64,000 nucleotides of DNA from Actinomadura sp. DC4. GTDB taxonomy: Bacteria > Actinomycetota > Actinomycetes > Streptosporangiales > Streptosporangiaceae. The position numbers and the translations under genes are program-made. The notes below the pieces were generated by a model. The model did not search any database. It was not told the DNA's origin and worked only from the letters and a program-made list of their open reading frames with translations. Below are positions 21,401-32,306 of the stretch, piece after piece. Position 1 is the stretch's first letter. Each line of letters begins with the position of its first letter. Location: assembly GCF_030406325.1 (NCBI RefSeq), contig NZ_JAUEQY010000017.1, positions 124,001 to 188,000 of the forward strand, in the 5' to 3' direction.

Positions 21401-24400
21401 GTGCTGCCCGAACACGGCGCGGCCACCGTGCAGGTACGCGTCGGCGAGCCCGGCGAGGACGGGCGCCGCTCGTTCGAGGTCTTCTCCCGTACCGGGGACG
21501 CGTGGACCGCCCACGCGAGCGGCGAGCTCGCCCCGGCCGCGCCGGCCGCCCCGCCGCGCCTCGGCGCCTGGCCGCCGGAGGGCGCCACGCCGGTCGACGT
21601 CGGCCTCGCGTACGCGTCGATGGCGGAGGCGGGCCAGCACTACGGCCCGGCCTTCCGCGGCCTGCGGTCGGCCTGGCGGCGGGAGGAGGAGATCTTCGCC
21701 GAGGTGACCCTGGACGGGGAGCCGGGCACGTACGGCATCCACCCCGCACTCCTGGACGCGGCGCTGCACGCCGCCGCGGGCGGCCGCCGGGACCTCACCG
21801 GGCCGCGGCTGCCGTTCGCCTGGCAGGGGCTCACCCTGCACGCCTCCGGCGCCACCGAGCTGCGCGTAAGGATCACGCTCACCGGGACCGACACCCTCGC
21901 GGTCGCCTGCTTCGACCCGGATGGCGCGCCGGTCCTGTCGGTGGGGTCCCTGGTCGTCCGGCCGGTCGCCGCGGCGGCGCTGCGCCGTACGGCCGCCTCC
22001 CCGGACCTCCTGCTCGGCCTCGGCTGGCACCCCGTCGAGGCCGAGGCGCGGGAGACCGGAGCCTGGGGCGTCATCGGGGACCCGGCCGGTCTGGAACACG
22101 CCGTCGCCGTCGCCAATGTCGCCGACCTGCCGGAGGAGGTGCCCCCCGTCCTGCTCGTCCGCGCCCGCGGCGGCGACAGCGCGGACGCCGCGCGCCGCGC
22201 CGCGCACGAGATGCTGCGGGTCCTGCAGGACCTGCTGGCCACCGAGCGGGCCGCGGACGCCCGCCTGGTCGTGCTGACCCGCGACGCGGTCGCCACCGAG
22301 CCCGGCCAGGCCCCCGACCCGGCCGCCGCGGCCGTCTGGGGCCTGGTCCGCAGCGCCGAGTCCGAGAACCCGGGCCGGTTCCTGCTCGCCGACCTCGACA
22401 CCGACGACGTCCCGTCCGGCGCGCTGCGCACCGCCCTGGCGAGCGGCGAGCCGCAGGTCGCGATCCGCGCCGGCCGGCTTCTCGCGCCCCGCCTGCGCCG
22501 GCCCGCGACGCTGACGCCCCCGCCGGGCAGCGGCCGCGCCTGGCGGGTCGACACGACCCGCAAGGGCACCCTGGACGACATCGCGATGGTCGCCGTGCCC
22601 GAGGCGGCGGCCGAACCCGGCCCCGGCCACATACGCGTCGCCGTACGCGCCGCGGGGGTGAACTTCCGCGACGTGCTCATCGGCCTGGGCATGTACCCGG
22701 GCGAGGACCTGATCGGCACCGAGGGCGCCGGCGTGGTCGAGGCGGTCGGCGAGGGCGTCATCGGCCTCGCCCCCGGGGACCGCGTCCTGGCGATGTTCTC
22801 CGGCGGCATGGGGCCGGTGACGGTCACCGACGCCCGCTACGCCGCCCGCTTCCCGGACGGCTGGACCTACGAGCAGGCCGCGGGCGTGCCCGTGGTGTTC
22901 GTGACCGCCTACCTCGGCCTGGTCGAGCTCGCCGAAGTACGGCCCGGCGAGACGGTCCTGGTGCACGCCGGGGCGGGCGGCGTCGGGATGGCCGCGATCC
23001 AGCTCCTGAGGCATCTCGGCGCCGAGGTGTACGCGACGGCGAGCCCGGCAAAGTGGGACACGCTGCGCGCGATGGGCCTGGACGAGGACCACATCGCCTC
23101 CTCGCGCACGCTCGACTTCGCGGGAAGGTTCGGCGGCCGCCGCTTCGACGTCGTGCTGAACTCCCTGGCCGGGGAGTTCGTGGACGCCTCTCTGGGGGTG
23201 CTCGGTGAGGGCGGCCGGTTCCTGGAGATGGGCAAGACCGACATCCGCGACGCCGAGCAGGTGGCGCGCGACCACCCGGGGGTGACGTACACCGCGTACG
23301 AGGTCCTGACGAGCGGCCCCGAGCGGATCGGGCAGCTCCTGTCCGAGGTGATGGAGCTGTTCGCGTCCGGCGCGCTGACCGTGCTGCCCACGGCCGCCTG
23401 GCCGGTCGCCGAGGTCGTCGACGCGCTGCGGCACGTACGCGAGGCGCGGCACGTCGGCAAGGTCGTCGTGACGCTGCCGCCCCCGCTCGGCGGCGAGGGA
23501 ACCGCCCTGATCACCGGCGGCACCGGCGTCCTCGGCCGTCTCGTCGCCCGGCACCTGGTCACCGAGCACGGCGTCCGGCGCCTCGTGCTGGCCGGCCGGA
23601 GCGGGCCGCACGCGCCGGAGGCGGAGAAGATCGCCGCGGAGCTGGCCGAACTCGGCGCGGACGCCCGGCTGGTCGCCTGCGACGTCGCCGACCGCGACCA
23701 GGTCGCCGCGCTGCTCGAAAGCGTCCCCGGGCCGCTGTCCGTGGTCGTCCACGCGGCGGGCGTCCTCGACGACGGCGTCCTTTCCGCCATGACGCCCGAG
23801 CGGCTCGACGCGGTGCTCCGGCCGAAGGCCGACGCCGCCTGGCACCTGCACGAGCTGACCGCCGACCGGCCGCCGGCGGCGTTCTGGCTGTTCTCCTCGG
23901 CCGCCGGCACGCTCGGCAACGCCGGCCAGGCCAACTACGCCGCCGCCAACGCCTACCTCGACGCGCTCGCCGCCCGCCGGCGCGCCGCCGGGCTGCCCGC
24001 GACCTCGCTGGCCTGGGGCCTGTGGGAGCCCGCCAGCGGGATGACCGGCGACCTCGGCGACGCCGACCGGGCCCGGATGGCGCGCGGCGGGTTCGGCGCG
24101 CTGCCGGCCGAGGGCGGCCTGGCGCTGCTGGACGCGGCCTGGGCCCGCCAGGACACCTGGGCGATGGCCGTACGGCTCGACACCGGCGCGCTGCGCTCGG
24201 CGCCGGTTCCTCCGCTGCTCGGCGAGCTGGCGGGCGGCCCGGTACGCCGCCGGGCCGCCGCGGGCACGGCGGGCGGCGGCGCGGACGTGGCGGGCCTGGC
24301 CGCCCGGCTCGCCGGGCTCGGCGCGGCGCAGGCGCAGGACCTGCTGACCGAGACGGTCCGCGAGCAGGCCGCCGCGGTGCTCGGGCACGCCGACGCCTCC

Positions 24401-24790
24401 GCGATCGAGCCGAAGCGGGCGTTCAAGGAGGTCGGCTTCGACTCACTCACCGCCGTGGAGCTGCGCAACCGGCTGTCCGCGGCCACCGGCCTGCGGCTGG
24501 CCTCGACGGTGGTGTTCGACCATCCGAACCCGGCGGCGCTCGCCGCCACGCTGCGGGCCGGGCTCGTCCCCGACGCCGCTCCCGAGCCGGCCGCCGAGGA
24601 CGAGGAGACACGGGTACGCCGGGCGATCGCGGCCATCCCCGAACAGCGGCTGCGCGAGGCCGGGGTCTGGGACGTGCTCCTGGAGCTGTCCGGGGTCACG
24701 CCCGCCGACCGGGCCGACGATGCCGATCTCGACTCCGATCTCGACGACGTGGACGCCGACCGCCTGATCGAGCTGGCGCTGGGGGAGTGA
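18419..24790 (+). CDS. Type I PKS, module 4 (KS-AT-DH-ER-KR-ACP)
   Basis: The frame is open far upstream, but the ATG at 18419 ([10 protein letters not shown]) follows GAGGAA and begins a typical docking coiled coil, giving 2123 residues. KS4 (about 35-458) is complete. AT4 (561-861) has GHSLGE but is unusual: [10 protein letters not shown] replaces FPGQGSQ/AQ and RPSH stands where HAFH (malonyl) or YASH (methylmalonyl) is expected, so its extender cannot be read off. DH4 has [11 protein letters not shown] and LLDAALH. ER4 (1374-1690) has the NADPH motif [11 protein letters not shown] and Tyr in GMYPG, the region linked to alpha-methyl stereocontrol. KR4 has LDD and YAAAN (B-type). ACP4 has GFDS. 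All three reductive steps look active, so the module yields a saturated methylene. A C-terminal docking region ends the protein. Confidence 0.95.
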   Translation: MAEDSQLVGYLKRMTVDLHDARARLREADDAAHEPIAIVGMACRYPGGADSPEALWRLVEEGVDAVGPFPGNRGWDLEALYDPDPDAPLTSYTTEGGFLYDAADFDAGLFGMSPREALATDPQQRLLLECAWEAFERAGIAPTSLRGTATGVFAGCMYFDYGGRLGHAPGEFEGYLGTGSAGSVACGRVAYTFGLEGPAVTVDTACSSSLVALHLAAQSLRRGECTMALAGGVTVMATPGSFQEFSRQRGLAPDGRCKSYSAAADGTGWAEGAGWLLVERLSDARRLGHRVLAVMRGSAVNQDGASNGITAPNGPAQERVIRSALADARLTTADVDVVEGHGTGTTLGDPIEAQALLATYGRDRPADRSLLLGSIKSNIGHAQAAAGVAGVIKMVMAMRHGTVPRTLHAEERSPHVDWDSGAVRLVREPAPWPDGDRPRRAAVSSFGIGGTNAHVVLEQAADEPAGDAVPAAPGLVPWVVSAGTGAALPAQAARLAASVPEGADPAGVGSALVRTRALLDHRAVLLGRDRAGLMEALGALARGEEHPALVRGAARPAGKVGFVFPGGGSHRAGMGRELSARFPVFAAAFETVCAALDERLDGEAPLRAAIDGADDRLGRFDWAQYATFAFEVALYRLLETLLPRPGVLVGHSLGEVTAAHVAGVLSLEDACTLVVHRSRLMQALPAGAMTAVQAAEPEVTALLAGREAEVAVAAVNGANALVLSGTEEAVGAVAATLAGRGRKTTRLRVDRPSHSPLMDPMLEEFGRITAGLTYREPDIPIISTVTGEPAGPGEMSTGAYWVRNVRATVRFADAVGRAAGQGATAFVEVGPDTTLTPMVGDCFEEEAPVVVATAHRDRTEPEALVTGLAQAFVQGVAVEWTALAPGSGTRFEPPTYAFRRRRYWLDAPPLLAGVADAGLEPAGHPLLGAATRLADGGGWVFSGRIGLGDEPWLADHAVLGTVILPGAAVAELAVGVGDQVGCAHLAELVLTTPLVLPEHGAATVQVRVGEPGEDGRRSFEVFSRTGDAWTAHASGELAPAAPAAPPRLGAWPPEGATPVDVGLAYASMAEAGQHYGPAFRGLRSAWRREEEIFAEVTLDGEPGTYGIHPALLDAALHAAAGGRRDLTGPRLPFAWQGLTLHASGATELRVRITLTGTDTLAVACFDPDGAPVLSVGSLVVRPVAAAALRRTAASPDLLLGLGWHPVEAEARETGAWGVIGDPAGLEHAVAVANVADLPEEVPPVLLVRARGGDSADAARRAAHEMLRVLQDLLATERAADARLVVLTRDAVATEPGQAPDPAAAAVWGLVRSAESENPGRFLLADLDTDDVPSGALRTALASGEPQVAIRAGRLLAPRLRRPATLTPPPGSGRAWRVDTTRKGTLDDIAMVAVPEAAAEPGPGHIRVAVRAAGVNFRDVLIGLGMYPGEDLIGTEGAGVVEAVGEGVIGLAPGDRVLAMFSGGMGPVTVTDARYAARFPDGWTYEQAAGVPVVFVTAYLGLVELAEVRPGETVLVHAGAGGVGMAAIQLLRHLGAEVYATASPAKWDTLRAMGLDEDHIASSRTLDFAGRFGGRRFDVVLNSLAGEFVDASLGVLGEGGRFLEMGKTDIRDAEQVARDHPGVTYTAYEVLTSGPERIGQLLSEVMELFASGALTVLPTAAWPVAEVVDALRHVREARHVGKVVVTLPPPLGGEGTALITGGTGVLGRLVARHLVTEHGVRRLVLAGRSGPHAPEAEKIAAELAELGADARLVACDVADRDQVAALLESVPGPLSVVVHAAGVLDDGVLSAMTPERLDAVLRPKADAAWHLHELTADRPPAAFWLFSSAAGTLGNAGQANYAAANAYLDALAARRRAAGLPATSLAWGLWEPASGMTGDLGDADRARMARGGFGALPAEGGLALLDAAWARQDTWAMAVRLDTGALRSAPVPPLLGELAGGPVRRRAAAGTAGGGADVAGLAARLAGLGAAQAQDLLTETVREQAAAVLGHADASAIEPKRAFKEVGFDSLTAVELRNRLSAATGLRLASTVVFDHPNPAALAATLRAGLVPDAAPEPAAEDEETRVRRAIAAIPEQRLREAGVWDVLLELSGVTPADRADDADLDSDLDDVDADRLIELALGE
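19022..19138 (+). repeat. 117-bp stretch identical to 9030-9146 (KS4/KS2)
   Basis: Second copy of the identical DNA segment across the KS active-site cysteine. Shorter identical runs continue downstream (for example the segment encoding [15 protein letters not shown]), which supports conversion between the two KS domains. Confidence 0.85.
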
Positions 24791-24794
24791 CGGA

Positions 24795-27700
24795 GTGAGC
24801 CAGAGCACCGAGGACAAGCTGCGGGACTACCTCCGCAAGGCCACCGTCGACCTGCACGAGACACGGCGGCGGCTGAAGGACGCCGAACGCCGCGAGCCCG
24901 TCGCGATCGTCGGCATCGGCTGCCGGTACCCCGGCGGCGTACGGTCCGCCGAGGACCTGTGGGAGCTGGTCTCCTCCGGCGCCGACGCGGTGGGCGCCTT
25001 CCCCGCCGACCGCGGCTGGGACCTGGAGGGCCTGTACGACCCGGACCCGGAGGCGCCCGGAACGTCCTACACCCGCCACGGCGCGTTCCTCTACGACGCG
25101 GCCGACTTCGACGCGGCGTTCTTCGAGATCTCCCCGCGCGAGGCCCTGGCGATGGACCCGCAGCAGCGGCTGCTGCTGGAGGTGGCGTGGGAGACGTTCG
25201 AGGACGCCGGCCTCGTGCCCGCCGCGCTGCGCGGCAGCCGTACCGGGGTGTTCACCGGCGTCGGCGCCGGGGAGTACAGCGCGCTGCTCGCGGACGCGCC
25301 GGCCGAGCTGGAGGGGCAGCGGCTGACCGGCAACGTCGCGAGCGTCGCCTCGGGCCGGATCGCCTACACGTTCGGACTGGAGGGCCCTGCCGTCTCGGTC
25401 GACACGGCCTGCTCGTCCTCGCTGGTGGCGCTGCACCTGGCCGCGCAGTCGCTGCGGCGCGGTGAGTGCTCGCTGGCCCTGGCCGGCGGCGTGGCGATGA
25501 TGGCCACCCCGACGGGGTTCGTGGAGTTCTCGCGGCAGCGCGGCCTGTCCCCGGACGGGCGGTGCCGGTCCTTCGCCGCGGCGGCGGACGGCACGGGCTG
25601 GGGTGAGGGCGCCGGGCTGCTGCTGCTCGAACGCCTGTCCGACGCGCGCCGCCACGGGCACCGCGTGCTGGCGCTGGTGCGCGGCAGCGCGATCAACCAG
25701 GACGGGGCGAGCAACGGCCTGACCGCGCCGCGCGGCGCGGCGCAGGAGCAGGTGATCCGCTCCGCGCTGGCCGACGCGGGCGTCGCCTCCCCCGAAGTGG
25801 ACGTCGTGGAGGCGCACGGCACGGGAACCACGCTGGGCGACCCGATCGAGGCGGGCGCGCTGCTCGCCACGTACGGGGCGCACCGGCCCGCGGACCGCCC
25901 GCTGCTGCTCGGCTCGATCAAGTCCAACATCGGCCACACGGCGGCGGCGGCCGGCGTCGCGGGCGTGATCAAGATGGTGACGGCACTGCGGCACGGCTCG
26001 ATGCCGCGCACGCTGCACGTGGACGAGCCGACGCCGCACGTCGACTGGTCGGCCGGCGCCGTACGCCTGCTGACCGAGCCGTCGCCGTGGCCCCGGGGCG
26101 ACCGGCCGCGCCGCGCGGGCGTGTCCGCGTTCGGCGTGAGCGGCACGAACGCGCACGTCATCCTCGAGGAGGCGGCGCAGGAGCCGGGCGCGGACGCCCC
26201 GCGTACCGGGCCGCCGGTGTGGGCGGTGTCGGGGCGGTCGGCCGGGGCGTTGCGCGCCCAGGCCGCGCGGCTGGCGGCCTCCGCCGGCTCACCCGACCCG
26301 CTGGACGTGGGCTTCTCCCTCGCGACGGCGCGCGCGGAGCTGTCCTCACGCGCGGTCGTCGTCGGCGCCGGGCGGGCGGAACTGCTGGCCGGCCTGGCCG
26401 CCGTGGCCGAGGGCCGTACCGCCGATCACGTGGTGACCGGGACCGCGGGCGCGGTGGGCCGGACGGTGTTCGTGTTCCCGGGGCAGGGGTCGCAGTGGGC
26501 CGGGATGGCGACGGAGCTGCTGGCGGCCTCTCCGGTGTTCCGCGAGCGGCTGGAGGCGTGCGCGGCGGCCCTGGACCCGGTGACGGGCTGGTCGCTGCTG
26601 GACGTGCTGGGCTCGGCCGAGGGCGCGCCGCCGCTGGAACGCGTGGACGTGGTCCAGCCGGTGCTGTTCGCGGTGATGGTCGCGCTGGCGGCGCTGTGGG
26701 AGTCCGCCGGGGTCGTCCCGGACGCGGTCGCCGGGCATTCGCAGGGCGAGATCGCGGCGGCGTGCGTGGCGGGCGTGCTGACGCTGGAGGACGCCGCGCG
26801 GGTGGTGGCCGTACGCTCCCGCGCGCTGCGCGCGCTGTCCGGCACGGGCGCGATGGCCTCGATCGGGCTGCGCGTGGAGGAGCTGACCAAGCGGCTGGAG
26901 AGCCGGCCGCGCGTGTCGGTGGCGGCGGTGAACGGCCCGTCGAGCGTGGTGGTCTCCGGCGATCCGGACGCGGTGGCGGCTCTGGTCGCCTCGTGCGCGG
27001 CCGAGGCGATCCACGCCCGCGTCGTCCCGGTCGACTACGCCTCCCACTGCGACCGCGTCTCGCCGCTGCGCGACCGGTTGCTCGCCGAACTGGGCGAGGT
27101 CGCGGCCTCGGACGGGCCGACCGCCTTCTACTCCACCGTGACGGGCGGCCTCCTGCCCGGCCGCGAGCTGAGCACGGACTACTGGTACCGCAACCTGCGC
27201 GAACCCGTCCGCTTCGAGGACACCACGCGGGCCCTGCTGGCCGACGGGTACGGCGCGTTCGTCGAGTGCAGCCCGCACCCCGTGCTCACCTACGGCGTCG
27301 AGGAGACCGCCGTGGACGCGGGCCGCCCGGCCGTCGTGGTGGGCACACTGCGGCGTGAGTCGGGCGGGCCGCTCCGGTGGCACACGTCGCTGGCGGAGGC
27401 GTGGGTCGCGGGCGTGCCGGTCCGCTGGTCCTCGCTGTATGCGGGTGCGCGGCGGGTGACGCTGCCGACGTACGCGTTCCAGCGCCGCCGGTTCTGGCCG
27501 TCTCCGTCCCCGTCGCCTCGTCCGGCCGATGCCGGTGAGCCGTTGTGGGAGGCGGTCGCGGCGGGTGACGCCGCGGCGCTGACCGCCGAGCTCGGGGTGG
27601 ACGCGGAGGGCGCCGCCGCGCTGCGCACGGTGCTGCCCGCCTTCGCGGAGTGGCGCCGCCGGCGTGCCGATCGCGGCCGTCTCGGGGGCCTGCGGTACCG

Positions 27701-30572
27701 CGAGGCCTGGCGGCCGCTGGGCGATCCCGCACCGGGTCCGTTCCCGCCGGGGGCCCGGTGGCTGGTGCTGTCGACCGGTGCCGATGAGGAGGCGGCCGGG
27801 CTGTGCGCCGCCGCCGTGCCGCCGGGTGCCGCGACCGTCGTCCCGTTCTCCTCCCGTCCGCGACTGGCCGAACTCCTGCGTCCGGGAGGGTGGCACGGCG
27901 TCGTCGTGGTCGCCGCAGCGCCGGGCGAGGACCCGCCGGCGCGCGCCATCGCGACCGCGAACCTGGTGATCGCGGTGGCGCAGGCGATGGCGGACGCGGA
28001 GTCGGACGCTCGCCTGTGGCTGGTCACGAGGGGTGCCGTACGGGCGGAGGAGACCGACGCTCTCGATGCTCCGGAGCAGGCTCCGGCGTGGGGGGCCGGG
28101 CGGGCGCTCGCGGTCGAGCAGCCGCAGCGGTGGGGCGGCTCGGTCGACCTGCCGCCGGAGCCGGCCGACCGTACGCGACGAGGACTCGCCGCCGTGTTCT
28201 CGGGCGCGGTCCCCGAGGGCGAGACCGCGCTCCGCCCGACGGGCCTGCTCGCCCGCCGCCTGATCCCCGCGCCGCCCCCGGAGGGCCCGGCCATCGGCCG
28301 GAACGCACCGACGGTCTCGGCGGGAGTGGACGAGGTGGGTCGGGTGGTGGCTTCGGCGGCACCGGGCCGGCCGGTTCCGCCTCCTTCCGATGCGGCGCCG
28401 GAGCCCGGTTCGCCGGTGGACGGTGCCGGGGCCGCGCTGTCTCCGTCCTCGCCCGCCGCCGATCGCACGCCGGCGGTGCCGGGGTCCGCCTCGCGATCGG
28501 ATGGCACGGCTCTTCCCGGCACGGCTCTTCCCGGCACGGGCTCGGGGTCCTACGACGGCACGGCGACGGTGGCCAGGTCGGCCTCGCGATCGGATGGCGT
28601 CGCTCTTCCGGCGCTCCCCGTCTCGGGTTCGCGGCCCCACGACCGTACGCCGGCTTCGCCCGTCTCGCCCGGTTCGGGGGCGTGGGAGGGCACGGTGCTG
28701 GTCACGGGGGGTACCGGCGGACGGGGGGCCGAGGTGGCGCGGTGGCTCACCCGGTCCGGGGTGCGGCGGCTGCTCCTGCTGAGCCGTGGCGGGCCGGACG
28801 CGCCCGGCGCGGATGAGCTTCGCGCCGAGCTGGCCGGGCCGGGCCGTGACGTCGCCGTCGTCTCCTGCGACGTCGCCGACCGTGCGGCGCTCGCGGCCGT
28901 ACTCGCCGAGATCCCGGGCGAGCATCCGCTGACCGCGGTGGTCCACGCCGCCGATCTCCTCGACGAGGCGCCCCTCGGTTCCTGGGACGCCGGCCGGGTG
29001 GAGCGGACGCTGGCCGCGAAGACGGCGGCCTGGCATCTGCACGAGCTGACCCGTGACCTGGACCTGCGCGCGTTCGTGCTGTTCTCCTCGGTGGCCGGTG
29101 CGCTCGGCGGTGTCGGTCAGGCCGGGTACGCGGCGGCGAACACGTTCGCGGACGCGCTCGCCGCCCACCGCCGCGCTCGCGGGCTTCCCGCCACCGCCGT
29201 CGCCTGGGGTCTGTGGGGCGACGGGCCACCCGAACCGGGTGGCGGGTATGACCGGCTCGCCCGGCTCGGACTGTCGGCGGTCCGCGTCGACGACGCGCTC
29301 GCCGCGTTCGAGCAGGCGGTACGGGCGGAGGAGCCCTACGTCGTGGTCGCGGGCCTGGACTGGCGGCGTCTCGTACCGGGCCTGCGGGCGGCAGGGACGC
29401 CCGAGGCGGCGTTGCGTCCGTTCGCCGAGGTCGCGCCGGAGAGCCCCGCGCCGGCCGATGCCGGTGAGCCGGGCGCGTTCGCCGCCGGGCTCGCGGGCGC
29501 CGGTCCCGGGGAGGCCGGGCGTGCGCTGCTCGCGCTGGTCCGTACGCAGGTGGCGGCGGTGCTCGGGCACGGTGACGCCGGCTCGGTGGATCCCGGCCGG
29601 CCGGTGATCGAGCTCGGGATGACCTCGCTGACCGCCGTCGAGCTGCGCAACCGCCTCGGCGCGGCGACCGGCCTGCGGCTGTCACCGTCCGCGGTGTTCG
29701 ACCATCCGACGCCGGCGGCGCTCGCCGAACACCTGCGTGCGGAGCTGGCGTTGCCCGCCGGCCCGGGTGCCGGCGCGGCCGGCGGGCTGCTCGGGGCGAT
29801 GTTCGAGCGGGCGCGTGAGACCGGCGCCGTACCGGAGTTCCTCGACGTGCTCGCACGCGCGGCCCGGTTCCGGCCGGTCTTCGGCGAGCCGGGCCGGGCC
29901 TCCGGCTCGCCGACGCCGCTCACCGCGGCCGGCGCGGGCGTCGCACTGGTCTGCCTGCCGGCCGTGCTGGTGACGTCGGGGCCGCAGCAGTACGCGCGGC
30001 TGGCCGGCGGGTATCCGGGGGCGGTGTGGGCGCTGGGCTGGTCCGGGTTCGAGGCCGGTGAGCCGTTGCCGGCCGACGTCGAGGCCGCGGTGGCCGCCGC
30101 GGCCGGGCAGGTCGGCCGCTGCGTGGACCTCACGGCGGGCGAGCCGTACGCGCTGGCCGGGTACTCCTCCGGAGGCGTGCTCGCCCAGGCCGTCGCGCAC
30201 CGGCTCGAGGCGGCCGGCACGCCGCCGCGGGGCGTCGTGCTCATCGACAGCGACCCGCTCCGGCCCGGCTGGGCCGAGAAGGCGGGCGGCGCCCTGTTCG
30301 ACGCGCTGGCCGAGCGCGCTCCCGCACCGCCGGGCGACGCCCGGTTGACCGCGATGGCGCACTACCTGGACCTGCTCACCGGCTGGACACCGCCGACGCC
30401 GTCCGCGCCGGTCCTCGCCCTCCGGGCCGCGAACCCGCTCACCGGCGACGGCGCGCCCGCCCGCGGCCACGAGACACGGGAGGTACCGGGGGACCACTTC
30501 GCGATCATCGAGGAACGAGCCGAGACGACCGTGCGGGAGATCGTCGCCTGGCTCGACGCGAACACCGGGTAG
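24795..30572 (+). CDS. Type I PKS, module 5 with thioesterase (KS-AT-KR-ACP-TE)
   Basis: GTG start four bases after the preceding stop; the GGGGGAG Shine-Dalgarno overlaps that stop, implying translational coupling. After a docking coiled coil come KS5 (34-457), AT5 with GHSQG and YASH (methylmalonyl), KR5, ACP5 and a terminal thioesterase (about 1714-1922). The TE has GYSSGG (nucleophile Ser1791) and a late PGDHF histidine, as in macrolactone-forming or hydrolytic PKS TEs. Oddities: KR5 has GGTGGRG in the nucleotide loop and LLDE instead of LDD, so its stereotype is unclear although Lys, Ser and YAAAN are kept. A 130-residue Pro/Ala/Ser-rich insert splits its structural and catalytic halves. 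ACP5 reads LGMTSL, Thr replacing the Asp before the phosphopantetheine Ser. This is the chain-releasing subunit. Confidence 0.95.
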   Translation: MSQSTEDKLRDYLRKATVDLHETRRRLKDAERREPVAIVGIGCRYPGGVRSAEDLWELVSSGADAVGAFPADRGWDLEGLYDPDPEAPGTSYTRHGAFLYDAADFDAAFFEISPREALAMDPQQRLLLEVAWETFEDAGLVPAALRGSRTGVFTGVGAGEYSALLADAPAELEGQRLTGNVASVASGRIAYTFGLEGPAVSVDTACSSSLVALHLAAQSLRRGECSLALAGGVAMMATPTGFVEFSRQRGLSPDGRCRSFAAAADGTGWGEGAGLLLLERLSDARRHGHRVLALVRGSAINQDGASNGLTAPRGAAQEQVIRSALADAGVASPEVDVVEAHGTGTTLGDPIEAGALLATYGAHRPADRPLLLGSIKSNIGHTAAAAGVAGVIKMVTALRHGSMPRTLHVDEPTPHVDWSAGAVRLLTEPSPWPRGDRPRRAGVSAFGVSGTNAHVILEEAAQEPGADAPRTGPPVWAVSGRSAGALRAQAARLAASAGSPDPLDVGFSLATARAELSSRAVVVGAGRAELLAGLAAVAEGRTADHVVTGTAGAVGRTVFVFPGQGSQWAGMATELLAASPVFRERLEACAAALDPVTGWSLLDVLGSAEGAPPLERVDVVQPVLFAVMVALAALWESAGVVPDAVAGHSQGEIAAACVAGVLTLEDAARVVAVRSRALRALSGTGAMASIGLRVEELTKRLESRPRVSVAAVNGPSSVVVSGDPDAVAALVASCAAEAIHARVVPVDYASHCDRVSPLRDRLLAELGEVAASDGPTAFYSTVTGGLLPGRELSTDYWYRNLREPVRFEDTTRALLADGYGAFVECSPHPVLTYGVEETAVDAGRPAVVVGTLRRESGGPLRWHTSLAEAWVAGVPVRWSSLYAGARRVTLPTYAFQRRRFWPSPSPSPRPADAGEPLWEAVAAGDAAALTAELGVDAEGAAALRTVLPAFAEWRRRRADRGRLGGLRYREAWRPLGDPAPGPFPPGARWLVLSTGADEEAAGLCAAAVPPGAATVVPFSSRPRLAELLRPGGWHGVVVVAAAPGEDPPARAIATANLVIAVAQAMADAESDARLWLVTRGAVRAEETDALDAPEQAPAWGAGRALAVEQPQRWGGSVDLPPEPADRTRRGLAAVFSGAVPEGETALRPTGLLARRLIPAPPPEGPAIGRNAPTVSAGVDEVGRVVASAAPGRPVPPPSDAAPEPGSPVDGAGAALSPSSPAADRTPAVPGSASRSDGTALPGTALPGTGSGSYDGTATVARSASRSDGVALPALPVSGSRPHDRTPASPVSPGSGAWEGTVLVTGGTGGRGAEVARWLTRSGVRRLLLLSRGGPDAPGADELRAELAGPGRDVAVVSCDVADRAALAAVLAEIPGEHPLTAVVHAADLLDEAPLGSWDAGRVERTLAAKTAAWHLHELTRDLDLRAFVLFSSVAGALGGVGQAGYAAANTFADALAAHRRARGLPATAVAWGLWGDGPPEPGGGYDRLARLGLSAVRVDDALAAFEQAVRAEEPYVVVAGLDWRRLVPGLRAAGTPEAALRPFAEVAPESPAPADAGEPGAFAAGLAGAGPGEAGRALLALVRTQVAAVLGHGDAGSVDPGRPVIELGMTSLTAVELRNRLGAATGLRLSPSAVFDHPTPAALAEHLRAELALPAGPGAGAAGGLLGAMFERARETGAVPEFLDVLARAARFRPVFGEPGRASGSPTPLTAAGAGVALVCLPAVLVTSGPQQYARLAGGYPGAVWALGWSGFEAGEPLPADVEAAVAAAAGQVGRCVDLTAGEPYALAGYSSGGVLAQAVAHRLEAAGTPPRGVVLIDSDPLRPGWAEKAGGALFDALAERAPAPPGDARLTAMAHYLDLLTGWTPPTPSAPVLALRAANPLTGDGAPARGHETREVPGDHFAIIEERAETTVREIVAWLDANTG
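28290..28680 (+). repeat. Low-complexity insert with internal repeats inside KR of module 5
   Basis: Residues about 1166-1296 of the module 5 PKS are a Pro/Ala/Ser/Gly-rich insert between the KR structural subdomain and the GGTGGRG motif. It contains ASRSDG followed by ALP twice and a tandem ALPGT. At DNA level the 17-base string GCCTCGCGATCGGATGG occurs twice. No other KR in the locus has such a linker. It looks like slippage-driven expansion of a disordered tether. Confidence 0.75.
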
Positions 30573-30596
30573 AGACGGGGAAGGGAACCGCCGGTT

Positions 30597-30622
30597 CGCG
30601 GCCCAGCGCCGGGCGGGCCGCG
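30597..30622 (+). terminator. Hairpin after the PKS locus
   Basis: CGCGGCCC, ten bases, GGGCCGCG forms a perfect 8-bp GC stem 25 bp after the stop of the last PKS gene. There is no T run, usual for actinomycete terminators. It fits the end of the PKS transcript. Confidence 0.5.
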
Positions 30623-30759
30623 CCTCGGCGATCTGCTGGGAGTGCCTCGATGGCCGGCCCCACCGGCTCCCGGGCGGGCGGTTCGCGTACCGCGCCGGCG
30701 CGGATCGGTGTCCGATGGTGACGGTAGGTTCGTCGGGTCGGATGCGGAGGAGGTCGGCG

Positions 30760-31797
30760 ATGCGGCCGTACGGCACGGCGGGTGAGCCTTCGCGGCTCGT
30801 ACCGGCCTCGGGTGGTGTGCTCGAGGCGTGGGGACGGGCGGTGACGCCGCTGTCCTATGACCCCGAGCGCGACCCGTACCGCGTCTACCTCGACCGGCTC
30901 GACAGCGCCTCCTCACGCCGTACGATGCGCGGCTGCCTGGACCGCATCGCCCAGATCGTCGCGATGGACGAGAGCGTGACGGGCGCGGGGCGCCCGTGGT
31001 GGATGCTGCGGTACGAGCACACGACGCGGATCCGCGCCGAGCTGCGCGAGCGTACCGGCGACAGCGGGACACCGGCGTACTCCCCGGCCTCGATCAACAA
31101 GCATCTCGTCGCCCTGCGGCAGGTCCTGCGCGAGTGCTGGCGGCTGGGGCTGATGAGCGCCGAGGACTACCAGCGGGCCGCCGACCTGAAGTCGGTGGAG
31201 GGCTCCCGGCTCCCGCGCGGCCACCACCTGCCGGGTCAGGCGCTGAGCGCGGCGCTGGCGGTCTGTGACGAGGACCCGACTCCGGCCGGGCGGCGCGACG
31301 CCGCGCTGCTCGGTGTGCTGTTCAGCACCGGAGCGCGCCGCGCGGAGATCGCGGGCCTGGCGCTGACCGACTACGACCCGTCCGAGCGTTCCCTGCGGGT
31401 CCGCGGCAAGCGCGACAAGGAGCGCCTGGTCTATGTGACGGTGGAGGCGGCGGCTCGCCTGGACGCCTGGATCGCGGTACGCGGCCGTGCGCCGGGCGCG
31501 CTGTTCCCGCCGGTCAGCAGGGGCGGGCGCTGCCGTACGCGCGACGGGCGGCTCGCCCATCCGACCGGTCAGGCGATCGCCGGCATCGTCGCCCGCCGCC
31601 TGGCGCAGGCGGGCGCGGACCCGCACACCCCGCACGACTTCCGCCGTACGTTCATCGGCGAGCTCCTGGACGCGGGCGTCGACCTGGCCACCGCCCAGCA
31701 GCTCGCCGGCCACGCCTCCCCGGCGACCACGGCCCGCTACGACCGCCGGCCCCAGCGCCGCCGCCGCGAGGCCGTCGACCGCCTTCACCTGCCCTGA
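30760..31797 (+). CDS. Tyrosine recombinase/integrase
   Basis: The start at 30760 is fixed by a strong GGAGGAGG (30746-30753); this gives 345 residues, normal for the family. An N-terminal SAM-like core-binding domain (about 30-150) is followed by a catalytic domain with the conserved residues: Arg in FSTGARRAE, a basic beta-hairpin region (RGKRDKERL), His and Arg in HDFRRTF, His in LAGHASPATT and the nucleophilic Tyr in TARYDRR. It should cut and rejoin DNA through a phosphotyrosine intermediate. It lies directly downstream of the PKS genes, consistent with a boundary or with a former mobile element, but no excisionase, tRNA gene or att repeats were found beside it. It may equally be a Xer-like orphan. 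Confidence 0.92.
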   Translation: MRPYGTAGEPSRLVPASGGVLEAWGRAVTPLSYDPERDPYRVYLDRLDSASSRRTMRGCLDRIAQIVAMDESVTGAGRPWWMLRYEHTTRIRAELRERTGDSGTPAYSPASINKHLVALRQVLRECWRLGLMSAEDYQRAADLKSVEGSRLPRGHHLPGQALSAALAVCDEDPTPAGRRDAALLGVLFSTGARRAEIAGLALTDYDPSERSLRVRGKRDKERLVYVTVEAAARLDAWIAVRGRAPGALFPPVSRGGRCRTRDGRLAHPTGQAIAGIVARRLAQAGADPHTPHDFRRTFIGELLDAGVDLATAQQLAGHASPATTARYDRRPQRRRREAVDRLHLP

Positions 31798-31919
31798 GCG
31801 GCGTCACGCCGGGTGTCGGCTTTTCCGGCGTGTTCCTCATCTGTATCTAGAGCGCGGCCCGCATCCGGTCGTCCGTGCACGTTTCGCGGCGCGCGGCGCC
31901 TTCCTCTGAGGAACGTCTC

Positions 31920-32306
31920 ATGTCTTCGCCCTCGTACCTGGCCGTCCTGCGCACGCCGCACGCCGGCCGGCTGTTCGGCGCGGCCCTGCTGGGCCGGCTG
32001 TCCTACGGGATAGCCCCTCTCTCGCTCGTCCTGGCGCTGACCGCCGCGACGGGGTCGTATGCGGCGGCGGGCGGTGTGATGGCGCTGTTCGCGCTGACCG
32101 TCTCGGTGTTCGCTCCGGTACGGGCGGGGTTGATCGACCGGTACGGGCCGGCGCGTGCCCTGCCGCCGATGGCCGTCGCGTACGCGCTGGTGCTGGGGTG
32201 TGCGGCCGCCGCGACCTGGCGTCCCGGCGCCCCCGGGCCACTGCCCGGCGGGTCGTCCGGTCGCCGCCCGGACGACCCGCCTTCTCCCGGGGCGGTCAGC
32301 GGTTGA
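31920..32306 (+). pseudogene. Truncated MFS transporter remnant
   Basis: From the ATG at 31920 the frame encodes an MFS-like start (LRTPHAGRLFGAALLGRLSY) and about three membrane helices with an IDRYGPARAL loop resembling the motif after helix 2. After about 105 residues it runs into unrelated Pro/Gly-rich sequence and a stop. A full MFS protein has about 400 residues. The last part of the frame is the terminator hairpin at 32247-32281, so the original 3' part is lost. Probably not functional. Confidence 0.75.
32247..32281. terminator. Strong bidirectional hairpin
   Basis: GGCGGGTCGTCCGG and its exact reverse complement are separated by seven bases, giving a perfect 14-bp stem. It sits 15 bp past the stop of the minus-strand gene and inside the truncated MFS frame, so it probably ends transcription of the minus-strand gene and perhaps from both sides. 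Confidence 0.8.

Noticed and set aside
18569-24388. 1939-codon minus-strand frame opposite module 4
   Set aside because: Antisense shadow without any conserved domain; the + strand PKS explains the region.
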